A stretch of 64,000 nucleotides of DNA from assembly GCF_014648415.1 (NCBI RefSeq), contig NZ_BMRB01000003.1, positions 124,001-188,000 of the forward strand. Reading direction: 5' to 3'. The notes below the pieces were generated by a model, which was not told the origin of the DNA, made no database searches, and worked only from the letters and a program-made list of their open reading frames with translations. Positions 38,964 to 49,121 of the stretch are shown here, one piece after another (position 1 is the first letter of the stretch; each line of letters starts with the position of its first letter). This DNA comes from Actinokineospora fastidiosa. GTDB lineage: Bacteria > Actinomycetota > Actinomycetes > Mycobacteriales > Pseudonocardiaceae. The translations under genes were made by a program, and so were the position numbers.

Positions 38964-40867
38964 TCGAACTCACCCGCCGCCTGCTTGCCCAATGCCTTGT
39001 ACCACTCCTCCATCGCCACGATGTCCCCCCAGAGCGCGCGTGCCTCGTCCGGTTCCTCGACCGGGGACACGCGCTGCAGCCGCGACTTCAGGTCCGCGAT
39101 CTGCCGGGCGACCAGCTCGCGCTGCACCGCGGCGAGGATCGCGGCGGCGTAGCGCTCGGCGGCGGCGTTCTTGTTCGGCAGCGGCATCGGCTCCACGGCC
39201 AGCTCGCTGGCCAGGGTGCGCAGGACCTGCGTGGCGCAGTTCTTGCTGACCGCCTCCAGCAGGTCGGCGCCCGCCAGCCCGCAGGACGCGCCCCCGGCGT
39301 CGAGGATCGCGCGGTGCAGGGCGTCGTAGGCGGGGTGGGTGAACACCTCGGCGGGCAGCGCGTCGTACATCGGGCCCGCGAGGGCGGGCTCCTGGAGCGC
39401 CAGCTTGATCACTTCCCGCTGCGCGCGCAGCTTGTGGTCGCGGGGGTCCGGGCGCGAGGGGCCGCTGACGTCGACGGCGAGCGCGCCCTGGTTGGGGTCG
39501 ACCGGCTTGGCCTTCTTCGGCTGGGTCGCCGTCCCGCCCGCGGTCTCGCGGACCCGGCGCACGACGGTGGCCATGTCGTCCCAGCCGACCCAGCCCGCGA
39601 GCTGGCGGGCGTAGTCGTCGCGCAGGGAGTGGTCCTTGATCCCGGCGACCATGGGGACGGTGCGCCGCAACGCCTCGACGCGGCCCTCGGCGGTGTCCAG
39701 GTCGTGCTCGGCGAGCACGGCGCGGATGGCGAAGGCGAACAGCGGCTGCCTGCGCGCGACCAGGTCGCGCACGGCGACCTCGCCCTTGTGCTGGCGCAGC
39801 TCGCAGGGGTCCATGCCGTCGGGGGCGATGGCGATGAACGTCTTGGCGGCGAACTGCTGGTCACCCTCGTCGAAGGCCTTGCGCGCCGCCTTCTGTCCCG
39901 CCTCGTCGCCGTCGAAGGTGAAGATGACCTCGCCGCGGAAGGCGTCGTCGTCCATCAGCAGCCTGCGCAGCACGCCGATGTGCTCCTTGCCGAACGCCGT
40001 CCCGCAGGACGCGACCGCGGTGGGCACCTCGGCGGCGTGCATGGCCATGACGTCGGTGTACCCCTCGACGACGACGACCTGGTGCCGCTTGGCGATCTCG
40101 CGCTTGGCCAGGTCGAGGCCGAACAGCACGTGCGACTTCTTGTAGATCGCCGTCTCGTTGGTGTTGAGGTACTTCGCCTGGATCTGGTCGTCGTCGTAGA
40201 GCCTGCGCGCGCCGAAGCCGACGACGTCGCCGCTGATGTCCTTGATCGGCCAGAGCAGCCTGCGGTGGAAGCGGTCGATCGGCCCCTGCCTGCCCTCGCG
40301 GGAGAGCCCGGCCTTGATCAGCTCGGCGACCTCGAACCCGCGCCCGAGCAGGTGCTTGGTGAGCCGGTCCCAGCCCGCGGGGGCGTAGCCGCAGCCGAAC
40401 CTGGTCCAGATCGCCTCGTCGAAGCCGCGCTCGGCGAGGAAGTCGCGGCCCTTGACGGCCTCGGGCGAGCGCAGTTGCTCGGCGTAGAACTCGGCGGCGG
40501 CCTTGTGCGCGTCGACGAGCCGGGCGCGCGTGCCCCGGTCACGCTGAACGCTGGTGCCGCCGCCCTCGTAGGTGAGCTGCACCCCGCAGCGCTCGGCCAG
40601 CCGCTCGACCGACTCGACGAACGAGAGGTGGTCGATCTTCATGATGAAGGCGATGACGTCGCCGCCCTCGCCGCAGCCGAAGCAGTGGAAGGTGCCGTGC
40701 GTGGCCCGCACGTTGAACGACGGCGTCTTCTCGTCGTGGAACGGGCACAGCCCCTTCAGCGCGCCGCCGCCCGCCCTGCGCAGCGCCACGTACTCGCCGA
40801 TGACGTCGTCGATGCGACTGCGCTCGCGTACGAGCGCGATGTCGCTCTCCCGGATGCGCCCCGCCAC
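38960..40867 (-). CDS. dnaG: DNA primase
   Basis: 635 aa, GTG 40867 preceded by TAGACT-N8. N-terminal CHC2 zinc finger (CPFHDEKTPSF, HCFGCGEGGDV; residues about 41-70), then the core. The TOPRIM acidic motif VVVEGYTDVMAMH and FDGDEAGQKAA are present. The C-terminal helicase-binding domain starts after about residue 460. It synthesises RNA primers at the replication fork with DnaB. In other actinobacteria dgt is its immediate upstream neighbour; here a 3-kb insert separates them. Confidence 0.98.
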   Translation of the reverse strand: MAGRIRESDIALVRERSRIDDVIGEYVALRRAGGGALKGLCPFHDEKTPSFNVRATHGTFHCFGCGEGGDVIAFIMKIDHLSFVESVERLAERCGVQLTYEGGGTSVQRDRGTRARLVDAHKAAAEFYAEQLRSPEAVKGRDFLAERGFDEAIWTRFGCGYAPAGWDRLTKHLLGRGFEVAELIKAGLSREGRQGPIDRFHRRLLWPIKDISGDVVGFGARRLYDDDQIQAKYLNTNETAIYKKSHVLFGLDLAKREIAKRHQVVVVEGYTDVMAMHAAEVPTAVASCGTAFGKEHIGVLRRLLMDDDAFRGEVIFTFDGDEAGQKAARKAFDEGDQQFAAKTFIAIAPDGMDPCELRQHKGEVAVRDLVARRQPLFAFAIRAVLAEHDLDTAEGRVEALRRTVPMVAGIKDHSLRDDYARQLAGWVGWDDMATVVRRVRETAGGTATQPKKAKPVDPNQGALAVDVSGPSRPDPRDHKLRAQREVIKLALQEPALAGPMYDALPAEVFTHPAYDALHRAILDAGGASCGLAGADLLEAVSKNCATQVLRTLASELAVEPMPLPNKNAAAERYAAAILAAVQRELVARQIADLKSRLQRVSPVEEPDEARALWGDIVAMEEWYKALGKQAAGEFE

Positions 40868-40901
40868 AGCCGTCGAGTCTATGCGCGCCGATCAGCCGGA
40901 C

Positions 40902-40914
40902 TACGATGGGCCTC
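40902..40914 (+). promoter_or_regulatory. leaderless promoter of the ECF41 sigma gene
   Basis: TACGAT (40902-40907) followed by GGGCCTC and GTG 40915. The dnaG -10 TAGACT lies 21 bp away on the other strand, so the two genes have back-to-back promoters. Confidence 0.55.
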
Positions 40915-41826
40915 GTGACCGTTGGGAACGCCGTGCTCGCCGAGCGCTTCACCGAGCACCGCGGGCACCTGCTGGGGGTGGCCTACCGGCTGACCGGCAC
41001 GATCGCCGACGCCGAGGACGCCGTCCAGGACGCCTGGCTGCGTCTGTCCACTGTGGACAACCCGTCGGACATCCGCGACCTGCGCGGCTGGCTGACCACC
41101 GTCGTCGGCAGGCTCTGCCTCGACCGCCTGCGCTCGGCCGCCGTCCGCCGCGAGCGCTACATCGGCCCGTGGCTGCCCGAACCCGTGGTCACCCCGCTCG
41201 ACGGCGCCCCCGGCGAGAACCCCCTGGACGTGGTCGTCCGCGACGACGGCGTGCGCATGGCCGCACTCGTCGTCCTCGACCGCCTCACCCCCGAGCAGCG
41301 CGTCGCCTTCGTCCTGCACGACGCCTTCGGCATCCCGTACGCCGAGATCGCCTCGACGCTGGGCTGCACGGAGGTCACCGCCCGCCAGCACGCCTCCCGG
41401 GGCAGGCGCATCGCCGCCGACGCCGACCCGCCGCCCCGCCAGGCCCTGTCCGAGCAGCAGGAGGTCCTCGGCCGCTTCCTGGCCGCCCTCGCCACCGGCG
41501 ACGTCCGGTCCGTCGTCGAGCTGCTGCACCCGGACGCCGTCTTCGTCGGCGACAGCGACGGCAAGGCCCGCACGGCCCGCCACCGCATCGAGGGCACGGA
41601 CAAGATCTCCCGCTTCCTCATCGGCCTGCTGCGCCAGTACGGCGTGGACCGCCTCGGCGAACTACGCCCCGTCCTGGTCAACGGCGACATGGGCATGGCC
41701 CTGCCGGACGTCCCCGGCCCCCGCCCCATCGCCCGCCGCGTCACCGCCTTCGCCATCCGCGACGGCCTCGTCGTCGGCATCTACGACGTGGTCAACCCGG
41801 ACAAGCTCACCCGGCTGCCGGAGTAG
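40915..41826 (+). CDS. sigJ: ECF41-family RNA polymerase sigma factor (SigJ-like)
   Basis: 303 aa from GTG 40915. Sigma region 2 (ADAEDAVQDAWLRLSTVD), the linker motif WLPEP at residues 86-90 that marks ECF41, region 4 (IPYAEIASTLGCTEVTARQHASR), then a SnoaL-like C-terminal domain with VGDSDGKA and the terminal NPDKL (294-298). These three marks define ECF41, whose C-terminal domain acts in place of a separate anti-sigma. ECF41 usually controls a COE-type (carboxymuconolactone decarboxylase, oxidoreductase or epimerase) gene nearby; one lies at 42.3 kb. Confidence 0.9.
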   Translation: MTVGNAVLAERFTEHRGHLLGVAYRLTGTIADAEDAVQDAWLRLSTVDNPSDIRDLRGWLTTVVGRLCLDRLRSAAVRRERYIGPWLPEPVVTPLDGAPGENPLDVVVRDDGVRMAALVVLDRLTPEQRVAFVLHDAFGIPYAEIASTLGCTEVTARQHASRGRRIAADADPPPRQALSEQQEVLGRFLAALATGDVRSVVELLHPDAVFVGDSDGKARTARHRIEGTDKISRFLIGLLRQYGVDRLGELRPVLVNGDMGMALPDVPGPRPIARRVTAFAIRDGLVVGIYDVVNPDKLTRLPE

Positions 41827-41847
41827 CCGCGCCCCATTCGACCGTTG

Positions 41848-41871
41848 ATCGAAGGGTTGCTGGTCCGAGTC
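41848..41871 (+). repeat. partial copy of tRNA-Asn (anticodon stem to T-loop)
   Basis: ATCGAAGGGTTGCTGGT followed by CCGAGTC matches tRNA-Asn (37292-37269, minus strand) at 23 of 24 positions. The only difference is C for T in the T-loop-proximal stretch. It covers the region used as the core of many integrase attachment sites. The copy is in inverted orientation relative to the intact gene. Confidence 0.75.
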
Positions 41872-42053
41872 GCCGCTCCTTCCGGAGCACTCGAGCGACC
41901 CCGCACCGCCACGGCCCGACGACCAACCGGCCCGACAACCAACCGGTCCGGCACAGGCCTCCGGTGACCGCAGCCACCGCCTCCCGACGACCGCTCACCG
42001 CCAGCACCCGACGACCGCTCAACACCGTTCCCGGTGCCCGTTCAACCCGGGAC

Positions 42054-42155
42054 CCGGTGACCGTCGCGCAGGACAGCTGTCAGATCCGGCAGCGGTCTCC
42101 CGGTGACCGTCGCGCAGGACACCTGTGAGGGTCCGGCACCGGTCTCCCGGTGGCC
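42054..42155 (+). repeat. 46-47 bp imperfect tandem repeat, about 2.2 copies
   Basis: Units begin at 42054, 42100 and 42147 with CCGGTGACCGTCGCGCAGGA (third unit truncated to CCGGTGGCC) and end in GGTCTC. The two full units differ at only a few positions. Confidence 0.7.
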
Positions 42156-42269
42156 TTCCCGGCGCTGGCTCCCCTGAGCGGCGATGCCAGGTCCCGACGC
42201 CCGTGGCAGGCGCCTGCCGACGCGGGACCGTGCGGGCATCACCCCTTGCGGCGCCAGTCCGCAAGGCCG

Positions 42270-42836
42270 TCAGGGCGTGGGGATCCGGCACGCGTCGCCG
42301 GTGCTGAAGCCCTGGTCGACGATGCCGAGGGCGCTGTTCACGCGAGCGCGCATGTTCTCCAATCCGATGTGGTACGTCAGCTCGATTACTCCCTTCTCGC
42401 CGAAGGTGGCGGTGAGTTCCGCGACCTGGGCGTCGGTGACGGTGACCTGGTCGCCGGTCATCGCGTCCGCATAGGCGATGGCCAGGCGCTCCTCGGCCGT
42501 GTAGGCGGGGTGTTCTGCGTAGGCGTCGATGTGCTTCAGGCGCTCGAGGTCGAGGCCCTCCAGCCGCTGGAGCATGGCGCCGAAGTCGACGCACCACGAG
42601 CACCCCAGGACCTGGGCGACCCGGTAGACCGCCAGTTCCCGGACGTTCGCGGGCAGCGTCTTGGACGCCTTCTCCACGGCCATCTCGTGCTTGCCGCCCG
42701 CCACCATCAGCTTCGGGTGGTGGGCCGTCACCGCGAACGGCTCGGGCACCGCGCCGAAACGACGGCGGGCGAACCAGTACAGGGCACGCACGATCGGGCC
42801 TGCGTCCTTCTTCGAGACCGCGGGGATGCGGGGCAT
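42270..42836 (-). CDS. carboxymuconolactone decarboxylase-like (AhpD-fold) protein
   Basis: 188 aa, ATG 42836 with GGGAGG RBS. The CMD/AhpD core shows EMAVEKASKTLPANVRELAVYRVAQVLGCSWCVDFG, with the CxxC motif CSWC and a following His missing (D in place of the AhpD His, which is a common variant). The upstream region contains an ECF41-type promoter. CMD proteins of this type are standard targets of ECF41 sigma factors. They are redox-active or decarboxylating, but the substrate is unknown. Convergent with the sigma gene. Confidence 0.85.
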   Translation of the reverse strand: MPRIPAVSKKDAGPIVRALYWFARRRFGAVPEPFAVTAHHPKLMVAGGKHEMAVEKASKTLPANVRELAVYRVAQVLGCSWCVDFGAMLQRLEGLDLERLKHIDAYAEHPAYTAEERLAIAYADAMTGDQVTVTDAQVAELTATFGEKGVIELTYHIGLENMRARVNSALGIVDQGFSTGDACRIPTP

Positions 42837-42873
42837 CGCTGACCTCCCAGGTGTCGGTGGCTGACACAAGGAG

Positions 42874-42900
42874 GACGAGACGCCGCGCGGACCCGTGACA
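42874..42900 (-). promoter_or_regulatory. ECF41-type promoter of the CMD gene
   Basis: TGTCACG (42900-42894, minus strand) followed by 16 bases and CGTC (42877-42874). From memory the ECF41 consensus is TGTCACA-N16-CGTC. A second CGTC with an 11-base spacer is less likely. The site sits about 38 nt before ATG 42836. Confidence 0.75.
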
Positions 42901-42908
42901 GCCCCGGA

Positions 42909-43985
42909 TCAGGACGGGTCGGTGACACGCGCCACGAAGTACACCACCCCCGTCTCCTTGTGCCGCACGACGAACAGGAACGGGCGGTCGGCGGTGACCA
43001 CGACCGGCTCCGGCGGCAGCGACATCAGCCGCAGCATCACCGCGGTCGCGGCCGCGCCCTCGAAGCCCTGCTCGTCGACCTTGAGCACCGACTCGTGGAT
43101 GACCGACTGCACGGCCAGCCAGTCCGGGCTGATGCCGCCGAGGTCGGCCTCGCGGGTGAACACCGTGCGCACGCCCAGCGCCTGCAGGGCGTCGCTCAGC
43201 TCGGCCTGGGTCTTGACCTTCATCCGCGGCAGGGACAGCTGGACCTGGGTCGGGTCCGGCGCGTCCAGCAGCGTGCCGAGGGACTGCCCGGTCAGGGCGG
43301 CTTCGGCGTCGGCGAGCTCACCGTCGGGCAGCAGGACGACGGCCTCGACGCCGCCCTTGCCCGGCAGGGACACCACCTGCCAGCCGTCGCGGGCGGCGTA
43401 GCCCACCCGCTCGTTCAGCATCATCATCGGCACGTCCACCGGCCCCCCGGCGGTGGTGAAGGGCCGTTCCGACGTGCCGCCCTCCTCGAACGGATACCGC
43501 CACGCGCTCTTCAGGTACAGCGCGTTGACCAGCGAGGACACGGTGTCCCTGCGGATCGTGCCCGGCGCCAGCAGCTCGGGGATCAGCTGCCGGGTCGTCT
43601 CGGCGACGTCCTCGTTGATCATGTCGCGGGCCTTCTCCGGCTCCGTGCGGAACGGCGCGCTGCGCACGGAGCCGTCCGACCAGCCCGCGAGCAGCTCGGC
43701 GAAGGAGCGGTGGATGGTGATGGTGTCGTCCGCCCAGAGCGTGTTGGACACCGCCAGCACCGGGGCGTCCTCGTCGTCCGACGGAGCCAGCCGGGACGCG
43801 CCCGCTATGGCCGAGGTCAGCGCGTCGAGGTCGCCGAGCACGGCGGTGAGCTCGTCCTGGCTGGGGCCGCGCGCGCCGAGGGCGAGCAGGCCGAGCGCGC
43901 TTGCCACCGAGAACGGCGACCAGCAGACCTGCTCTCCCGGATCCGGCGCGACGGCCCGGTGCAGGCTGAGGGTGAAGTCCAGCAC
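42909..43985 (-). CDS. serpin-family serine protease inhibitor
   Basis: 358 aa, GTG 43985 with GGGAG upstream. Full-length serpin fold: SPFSVASALGLLALGARGPSQDEL at the N-terminus, NTLWAD, a breach/shutter region VNALYLKSAWRYPFE (with ...Y-L-K-S-A-W), and a PFLFVVRHKETGVVYF C-terminal strand. The reactive-centre hinge FEGAAATAVM has the small residues needed for loop insertion, so it should inhibit. No signal peptide is seen, so it may act inside the cell or after lysis. Bacterial serpins are patchily distributed. It lies between the CMD gene and dgt. Confidence 0.92.
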   Translation of the reverse strand: MLDFTLSLHRAVAPDPGEQVCWSPFSVASALGLLALGARGPSQDELTAVLGDLDALTSAIAGASRLAPSDDEDAPVLAVSNTLWADDTITIHRSFAELLAGWSDGSVRSAPFRTEPEKARDMINEDVAETTRQLIPELLAPGTIRRDTVSSLVNALYLKSAWRYPFEEGGTSERPFTTAGGPVDVPMMMLNERVGYAARDGWQVVSLPGKGGVEAVVLLPDGELADAEAALTGQSLGTLLDAPDPTQVQLSLPRMKVKTQAELSDALQALGVRTVFTREADLGGISPDWLAVQSVIHESVLKVDEQGFEGAAATAVMLRLMSLPPEPVVVTADRPFLFVVRHKETGVVYFVARVTDPS

Positions 43986-44038
43986 GGCAGTTCTCCCGAC
44001 TTGTGGTGGGGTCTCGGATGCCGAGTCTGCCGGCTGGG

Positions 44039-45328
44039 TCAGCGGGTGCCGGGGAAGTTATCCACAGGGCTGGAGTTGTCCACAAGGGCGAGGTGCCAGG
44101 TGGCGGCCTGGGCGTCGGTCAGGGATGCTGTCTGGTCGATCACGACGCGCAGCCGCTCGGCATCGTCCGAAGCAGCCGCCCAGGCGGGCTGGAACGCTGG
44201 TTCTAGAGCATCGGGAGCACGGTCGCACAGCGTCGCGACCAGCTCGGTCAGCATGGCCCGCTGCCTGGCCTGCACTGCCAGCCGGTCGGGATCGCTCATG
44301 ACGTAGTGCAGCGCCATCGCCTTGAGCAGCGCCACCTCGCACTGCACCTGTTCGGGGACCACCAGGTCGACCGCATAGCGGGTGAGCGGGCCGTCGCCGT
44401 GCGCTCGCCGGGTCGCGGTGACCACCGCCGAGGCGAATCGACCGACGAGTTCGCTGGTCAGACGCTTGAGCGCGACCTGAGCGCCGAGGGTGCCGTCGTA
44501 GTCGTGGTCGGCGAGTTCGGCCACGACCGGCAGCCGGAGCAGGACCGTCGCGGCTTCCTCGATGTCGGTCACGGCGTGGTCGGAGAAGTGCTTCGCGGCC
44601 AGCGCGGCCAGCACCGCCCGTTCCTGACCGTCGGCCAGCGACCGCACGCGGATGCGTCCCGCGCGGACCCCGTCCTCCACGTCGTGCACGGAATACGCGA
44701 CATCGTCCGACCAGTCCATGACCTGGGCCTCGACGCAGCGGCGGCCGTCGGGAGCACCCCTGCGGACCCACTCGAAGATCGGCAGGTCGTCGGCGTACGC
44801 GCCGAACTTGACGGTGTCGGGGCGACGCGGCCACGGGTACTTGGTCGACGCGTCCAAGGCGGCACGGGTGAGGTTCATGCCGTAGCCGAGGACCTTGGGC
44901 TCCAGTCGGGTGAGGATGCGCAGGGTCTGGGCGTTGCCCTCGAAGCCGCCGCACGCCCGGGCCGCCTGGTCGAGGGCGCGTTCGCCGTTGTGGCCGAACG
45001 GCGGGTGGCCGATGTCGTGGGCGAGGCCCGCGGTGTCGACGATGTCGGGATCGCAGCCCAGCTCCTCGGCGATGCCCCGGCCGATCTGAGCGACCTCCAG
45101 CGAGTGGGTGAGCCGGGTGCGCGGGACGCCGTGCGCCTCCGAGCCCTCGTGCGGGCCCACGACCTGCGTCTTCCCGGCGAGCCTGCGCAGGGCGGCGGAG
45201 TGCAGCACGCGCGCGCGGTCGCGGCTGAACGGCGTGCGGACGGCGGGCCACGCGTCCGGCAGGTCCGCGCTCTTGGGCGGCTCGACGTGCGCGCGTTCCC
45301 AGTCGGCCTCGGTGTAGCCGGAGATCAC
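44039..45328 (-). CDS. dgt: dGTP triphosphohydrolase-like HD protein
   Basis: 429 aa, GTG 45328 preceded by TACGCT-N6. HD-domain metal motif: [16 protein letters not shown], then [19 protein letters not shown] and [18 protein letters not shown]. This is the family that hydrolyses dNTPs to deoxynucleosides and triphosphate and helps balance dNTP pools. It is adjacent to dnaG in other actinobacteria (Rv2344c-Rv2343c) but separated here. The last residues ([14 protein letters not shown]) are non-conserved. Confidence 0.95.
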   Translation of the reverse strand: MISGYTEADWERAHVEPPKSADLPDAWPAVRTPFSRDRARVLHSAALRRLAGKTQVVGPHEGSEAHGVPRTRLTHSLEVAQIGRGIAEELGCDPDIVDTAGLAHDIGHPPFGHNGERALDQAARACGGFEGNAQTLRILTRLEPKVLGYGMNLTRAALDASTKYPWPRRPDTVKFGAYADDLPIFEWVRRGAPDGRRCVEAQVMDWSDDVAYSVHDVEDGVRAGRIRVRSLADGQERAVLAALAAKHFSDHAVTDIEEAATVLLRLPVVAELADHDYDGTLGAQVALKRLTSELVGRFASAVVTATRRAHGDGPLTRYAVDLVVPEQVQCEVALLKAMALHYVMSDPDRLAVQARQRAMLTELVATLCDRAPDALEPAFQPAWAAASDDAERLRVVIDQTASLTDAQAATWHLALVDNSSPVDNFPGTR

Positions 45329-45341
45329 CGCAGCAGCGTAC

Positions 45342-45998
45342 TCAGCCGACTTCCTGATCGATGGCGATCTGGTCAGCGCTCGCGTTCGTGGCGCGGTAGT
45401 AGAGCAGTGCCGCGGTCTCGCGCATGATGTATTTCAGCTGCGTCTCGCGGGTCTGCACGATGGGTCCGGTGTGCGTGGGCGACGTCCAGGCGTCCAGACC
45501 GGCGTCGCCTGCCATTGTGCGGGCGCGCAGGGAGTGCCAGGGGTCGCTGACGATGACCGCGGTGGACCAGCCGCGCTTCTTGACCTCGGCGGCGACGGCC
45601 CGCAGGCTGCCGAGCGTGTCGTTGCCCTCGCCGACGCCGATGATCCGGTCGGCGGGCACGCCCCGCTTCATCAGCCAGTTCCGGCCCGCCTCGGCCTCGG
45701 TGTACTGGTCGCCCTCACGCCTTCCACCTGCGGTGACGACGTAGTCGGCGACGTTCTGCTCGTAGAGCGCCTTGGCTTGGCGCAGGCGAGCCTCCAACAC
45801 CTTGGACGGCTTGCCCGCGTACTGCGCGGCCCCGAGGACGATCACCACGTCGGCGCGGTCGCGGTCGTCGATGCGGGCGACCTGCCACACCCGGAACGCG
45901 GTCCCGCCGACCAACAGGAGCCCCATCAGGACTAAGCCGATCAGGAGTCTGCGCAGGAAACGGCGGAACGGGTGTGGTGGGGACGACACCCGACACAT
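45342..45998 (-). CDS. YdcF-family membrane protein (DUF218)
   Basis: 218 aa, ATG 45998. One N-terminal membrane helix ([18 protein letters not shown]), then the DUF218 core [56 protein letters not shown] and [19 protein letters not shown]. In E. coli YdcF is linked to envelope and SAM binding, SanA to vancomycin sensitivity; here the exact role is unknown. Upstream of dgt on the same strand (stop 13 nt before the dgt start). Confidence 0.9.
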   Translation of the reverse strand: MCRVSSPPHPFRRFLRRLLIGLVLMGLLLVGGTAFRVWQVARIDDRDRADVVIVLGAAQYAGKPSKVLEARLRQAKALYEQNVADYVVTAGGRREGDQYTEAEAGRNWLMKRGVPADRIIGVGEGNDTLGSLRAVAAEVKKRGWSTAVIVSDPWHSLRARTMAGDAGLDAWTSPTHTGPIVQTRETQLKYIMRETAALLYYRATNASADQIAIDQEVG

Positions 45999-46158
45999 TC
46001 TTCCAGAGGTGACGGCCCGCGCGCCGGGCCGGGGAACTTAGCAGAGGGGAACGACAACCCAGGAGTGTGGAACCGGATCCATCCACAGGGCAACTAACTG
46101 TCCACAGACCGTGAAGTTGTCCTGGCGGCCTCCGGGCCACCCGCGATTGGCTGGAAGC

Positions 46159-47106
46159 ATGACGACGAACCAAGCTCTCGTGGACCTCGACCGACTGCCG
46201 TCCGTGTTCCCGCACGGCGTCGCCCGCGCGGCCGAACTGGCCGCCCTCGGCTTCTCCGGCGCGGAGATCGAACGGTGTTGCGGCCCGGCCGGGCCCTGGC
46301 AGCAGCTCGACGACGGCGTCGTGCTGATGCACCAGAGCAAACCCGCCCGCGAACACCGACTACAGGCGGCGCTGGGCGTCGCCGCGCCCGGCGCCGTCAT
46401 CACCGGACGGGAGGCGATGTGGCTGCACGGGCTCCCGGTGTTTCCGCTGGGCGCGATCCATCTGCTGGTGGCGGGCAGAGCCGCGGAGCGCAACGACGGG
46501 TCGGTGGTGGTGGAGCGGGTGGCGCGGTTGCCGGATACTCAGCTCCGGCACCGGTTCCCGGTGGCGCCGCTCGTCCGGGCCACTGTGGACGCTTGCCTGC
46601 GCACGCGGTCCATCGGCGAGATCAAGGTCTTGTTGTTGGAGGCCACGCAACGCGGCGGACTGGCGATCGGTGACGTCTATGGGGAACTCCAGCGGGAACG
46701 ACGCAAGGGGACGTCCATCCTGCGCGCGGTCCTCGCCGACATGCGCAAGATGGAGCACCGGCTGCACGAGAGGCTGGCGAAGGAGGTCGTGAAGCTCGCC
46801 GGACTGCCCGCGCCGACCTGGCGAACACGGCTGTCCACAGGAGACAACGTCCATCTCGGCACCGTCGACGCCTGGTGGCCGGACGTGGGCCTGGCCTGGG
46901 ACGCCGACATCGACCGCCCGGGCGACCCCTGCGACGACGGCACGGCCGCCACCCGGCTGTCGCGGTACTTGGCGGCGGGGGTGATCGCGGCGCACACGGT
47001 GCCCACCCGCTTGCGCGAACACACCGAGGCCGTCGCGGGCGAGCTGCGGGCGTTGTACCAGCTGGCGTCGGCCACCCCGATGCCGAACGTGCGGGCGTAT
47101 TGGTAG
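46159..47106 (+). CDS. AbiEi-antitoxin-like protein with C-terminal nuclease-like fold
   Basis: 315 aa from ATG 46159 (about 16 residues further upstream are possible in the same frame). N-terminal winged helix of the AbiEi type: VFPHGVARAAELAALGFSGAEIERCC, followed by the LQAALGVAAPGAVITGREAMWLHGL segment. The C-terminal half ends with GTVDAWWPDVGLAWDADID. I have seen such pairs of an AbiEi-like domain with a DUF559-type nuclease-like part in many actinobacterial genomes. No AbiEii toxin partner is nearby, so a toxin-antitoxin role is doubtful. Confidence 0.6.
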   Translation: MTTNQALVDLDRLPSVFPHGVARAAELAALGFSGAEIERCCGPAGPWQQLDDGVVLMHQSKPAREHRLQAALGVAAPGAVITGREAMWLHGLPVFPLGAIHLLVAGRAAERNDGSVVVERVARLPDTQLRHRFPVAPLVRATVDACLRTRSIGEIKVLLLEATQRGGLAIGDVYGELQRERRKGTSILRAVLADMRKMEHRLHERLAKEVVKLAGLPAPTWRTRLSTGDNVHLGTVDAWWPDVGLAWDADIDRPGDPCDDGTAATRLSRYLAAGVIAAHTVPTRLREHTEAVAGELRALYQLASATPMPNVRAYW

Positions 47107-47588
47107 GTGCCGGGGACAGGAAGGCGGCTTGTGCACGCGGTCGAGTAGCGGACAGCGCGGACAGCGCGGCCCGGCGCGGGCGGAGGAAGGGAGACAGGCA
47201 GGGAGACAAGGCGGGGAGGGATCAGGGGGCGGCGGCTGGGCTGGGGTCCGGGCAGGGGCGTCACGGGGGGTGCCAGCTGGTGGCCAGGGCAGCTCTCGCG
47301 TGGGCATTGGGCCGCAGCACGCGACCTCGCTGGTGCCCCGCGTCGCCGCCGCGGATCTGAGCGTGCAACCAGCGCTCGCGATCGTGCCCCGGGTCGGTGG
47401 GCTGGTTGATCAGACAGTCGAGGTCAGCCCGTCGGCGACCGTGGATCAGCTGAGTTAGCGGCCAGCGGCGGAAGCTGAGCTGGCGATTGAGCACTGAGGC
47501 CGTAGCAACCAACGAGGAGGTGGAGCCAAACCACAACTGAATACGCCGCTGCCCCGCCACTCGGGGCGGGGCAGCGGGAGCGGAGGGG
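47107..47588. other. intergenic stretch without a recognised gene
   Basis: 482 bp between the AbiEi-like gene and glyS. I see a duplicated GGACAGCGC (47150-47167), purine-rich blocks with GGGAGACA repeated (about 47189-47208) and the glyS terminator. No convincing coding sequence, RNA gene or mobile-element end was recognised. Confidence 0.5.
47546..47577 (-). terminator. hairpin terminator of glyS
   Basis: A 13-bp perfect stem CCGCTGCCCCGCC / GGCGGGGCAGCGG with a 6-nt loop, 11 nt after the glyS stop. Only scattered T residues follow on the minus strand. Confidence 0.75.
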
Positions 47589-48974
<1,386 letters not shown>

Positions 48975-49121
48975 TGACCCTCCAGCGGGAGAACTACGAG
49001 CAAGGACGCAAGGGTAGCCATGCGGCCAGCGGACCCGACCGGGGGATTCGTCCCGGCGTCCGCTCGCCTCGGCCAGCCCCGGTAAACGGTAACGCCTGGA
49101 CAGCGGGTGACCGGAAGCGGA

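Larger units (their letters stand above)
41827..42269. other. gene-poor gap with tRNA-Asn fragment and short repeats
   Basis: 443 bp with no gene that I can support. It contains a 24-bp partial tRNA-Asn copy (41848-41871). Repeated CCGACGACC/CCGACAACC-type units are at about 41917-41957 and 41993-42020. A two-and-a-bit copy tandem repeat is at 42054-42155. The look is that of a scar left by mobile DNA rather than of a promoter region. Confidence 0.55.

Noticed and set aside
37093-41871. The tRNA-Asn gene and the fragment at 41848 as attL/attR of one integrated element
   Set aside because: They are in inverted orientation, and tam and dnaG lie between them; a simple integrated element would need direct repeats.
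47107-47545. Short frames between the AbiEi-like gene and glyS as genes
   Set aside because: No RBS, no domain and codon pattern unlike neighbouring genes; left as an intergenic region.
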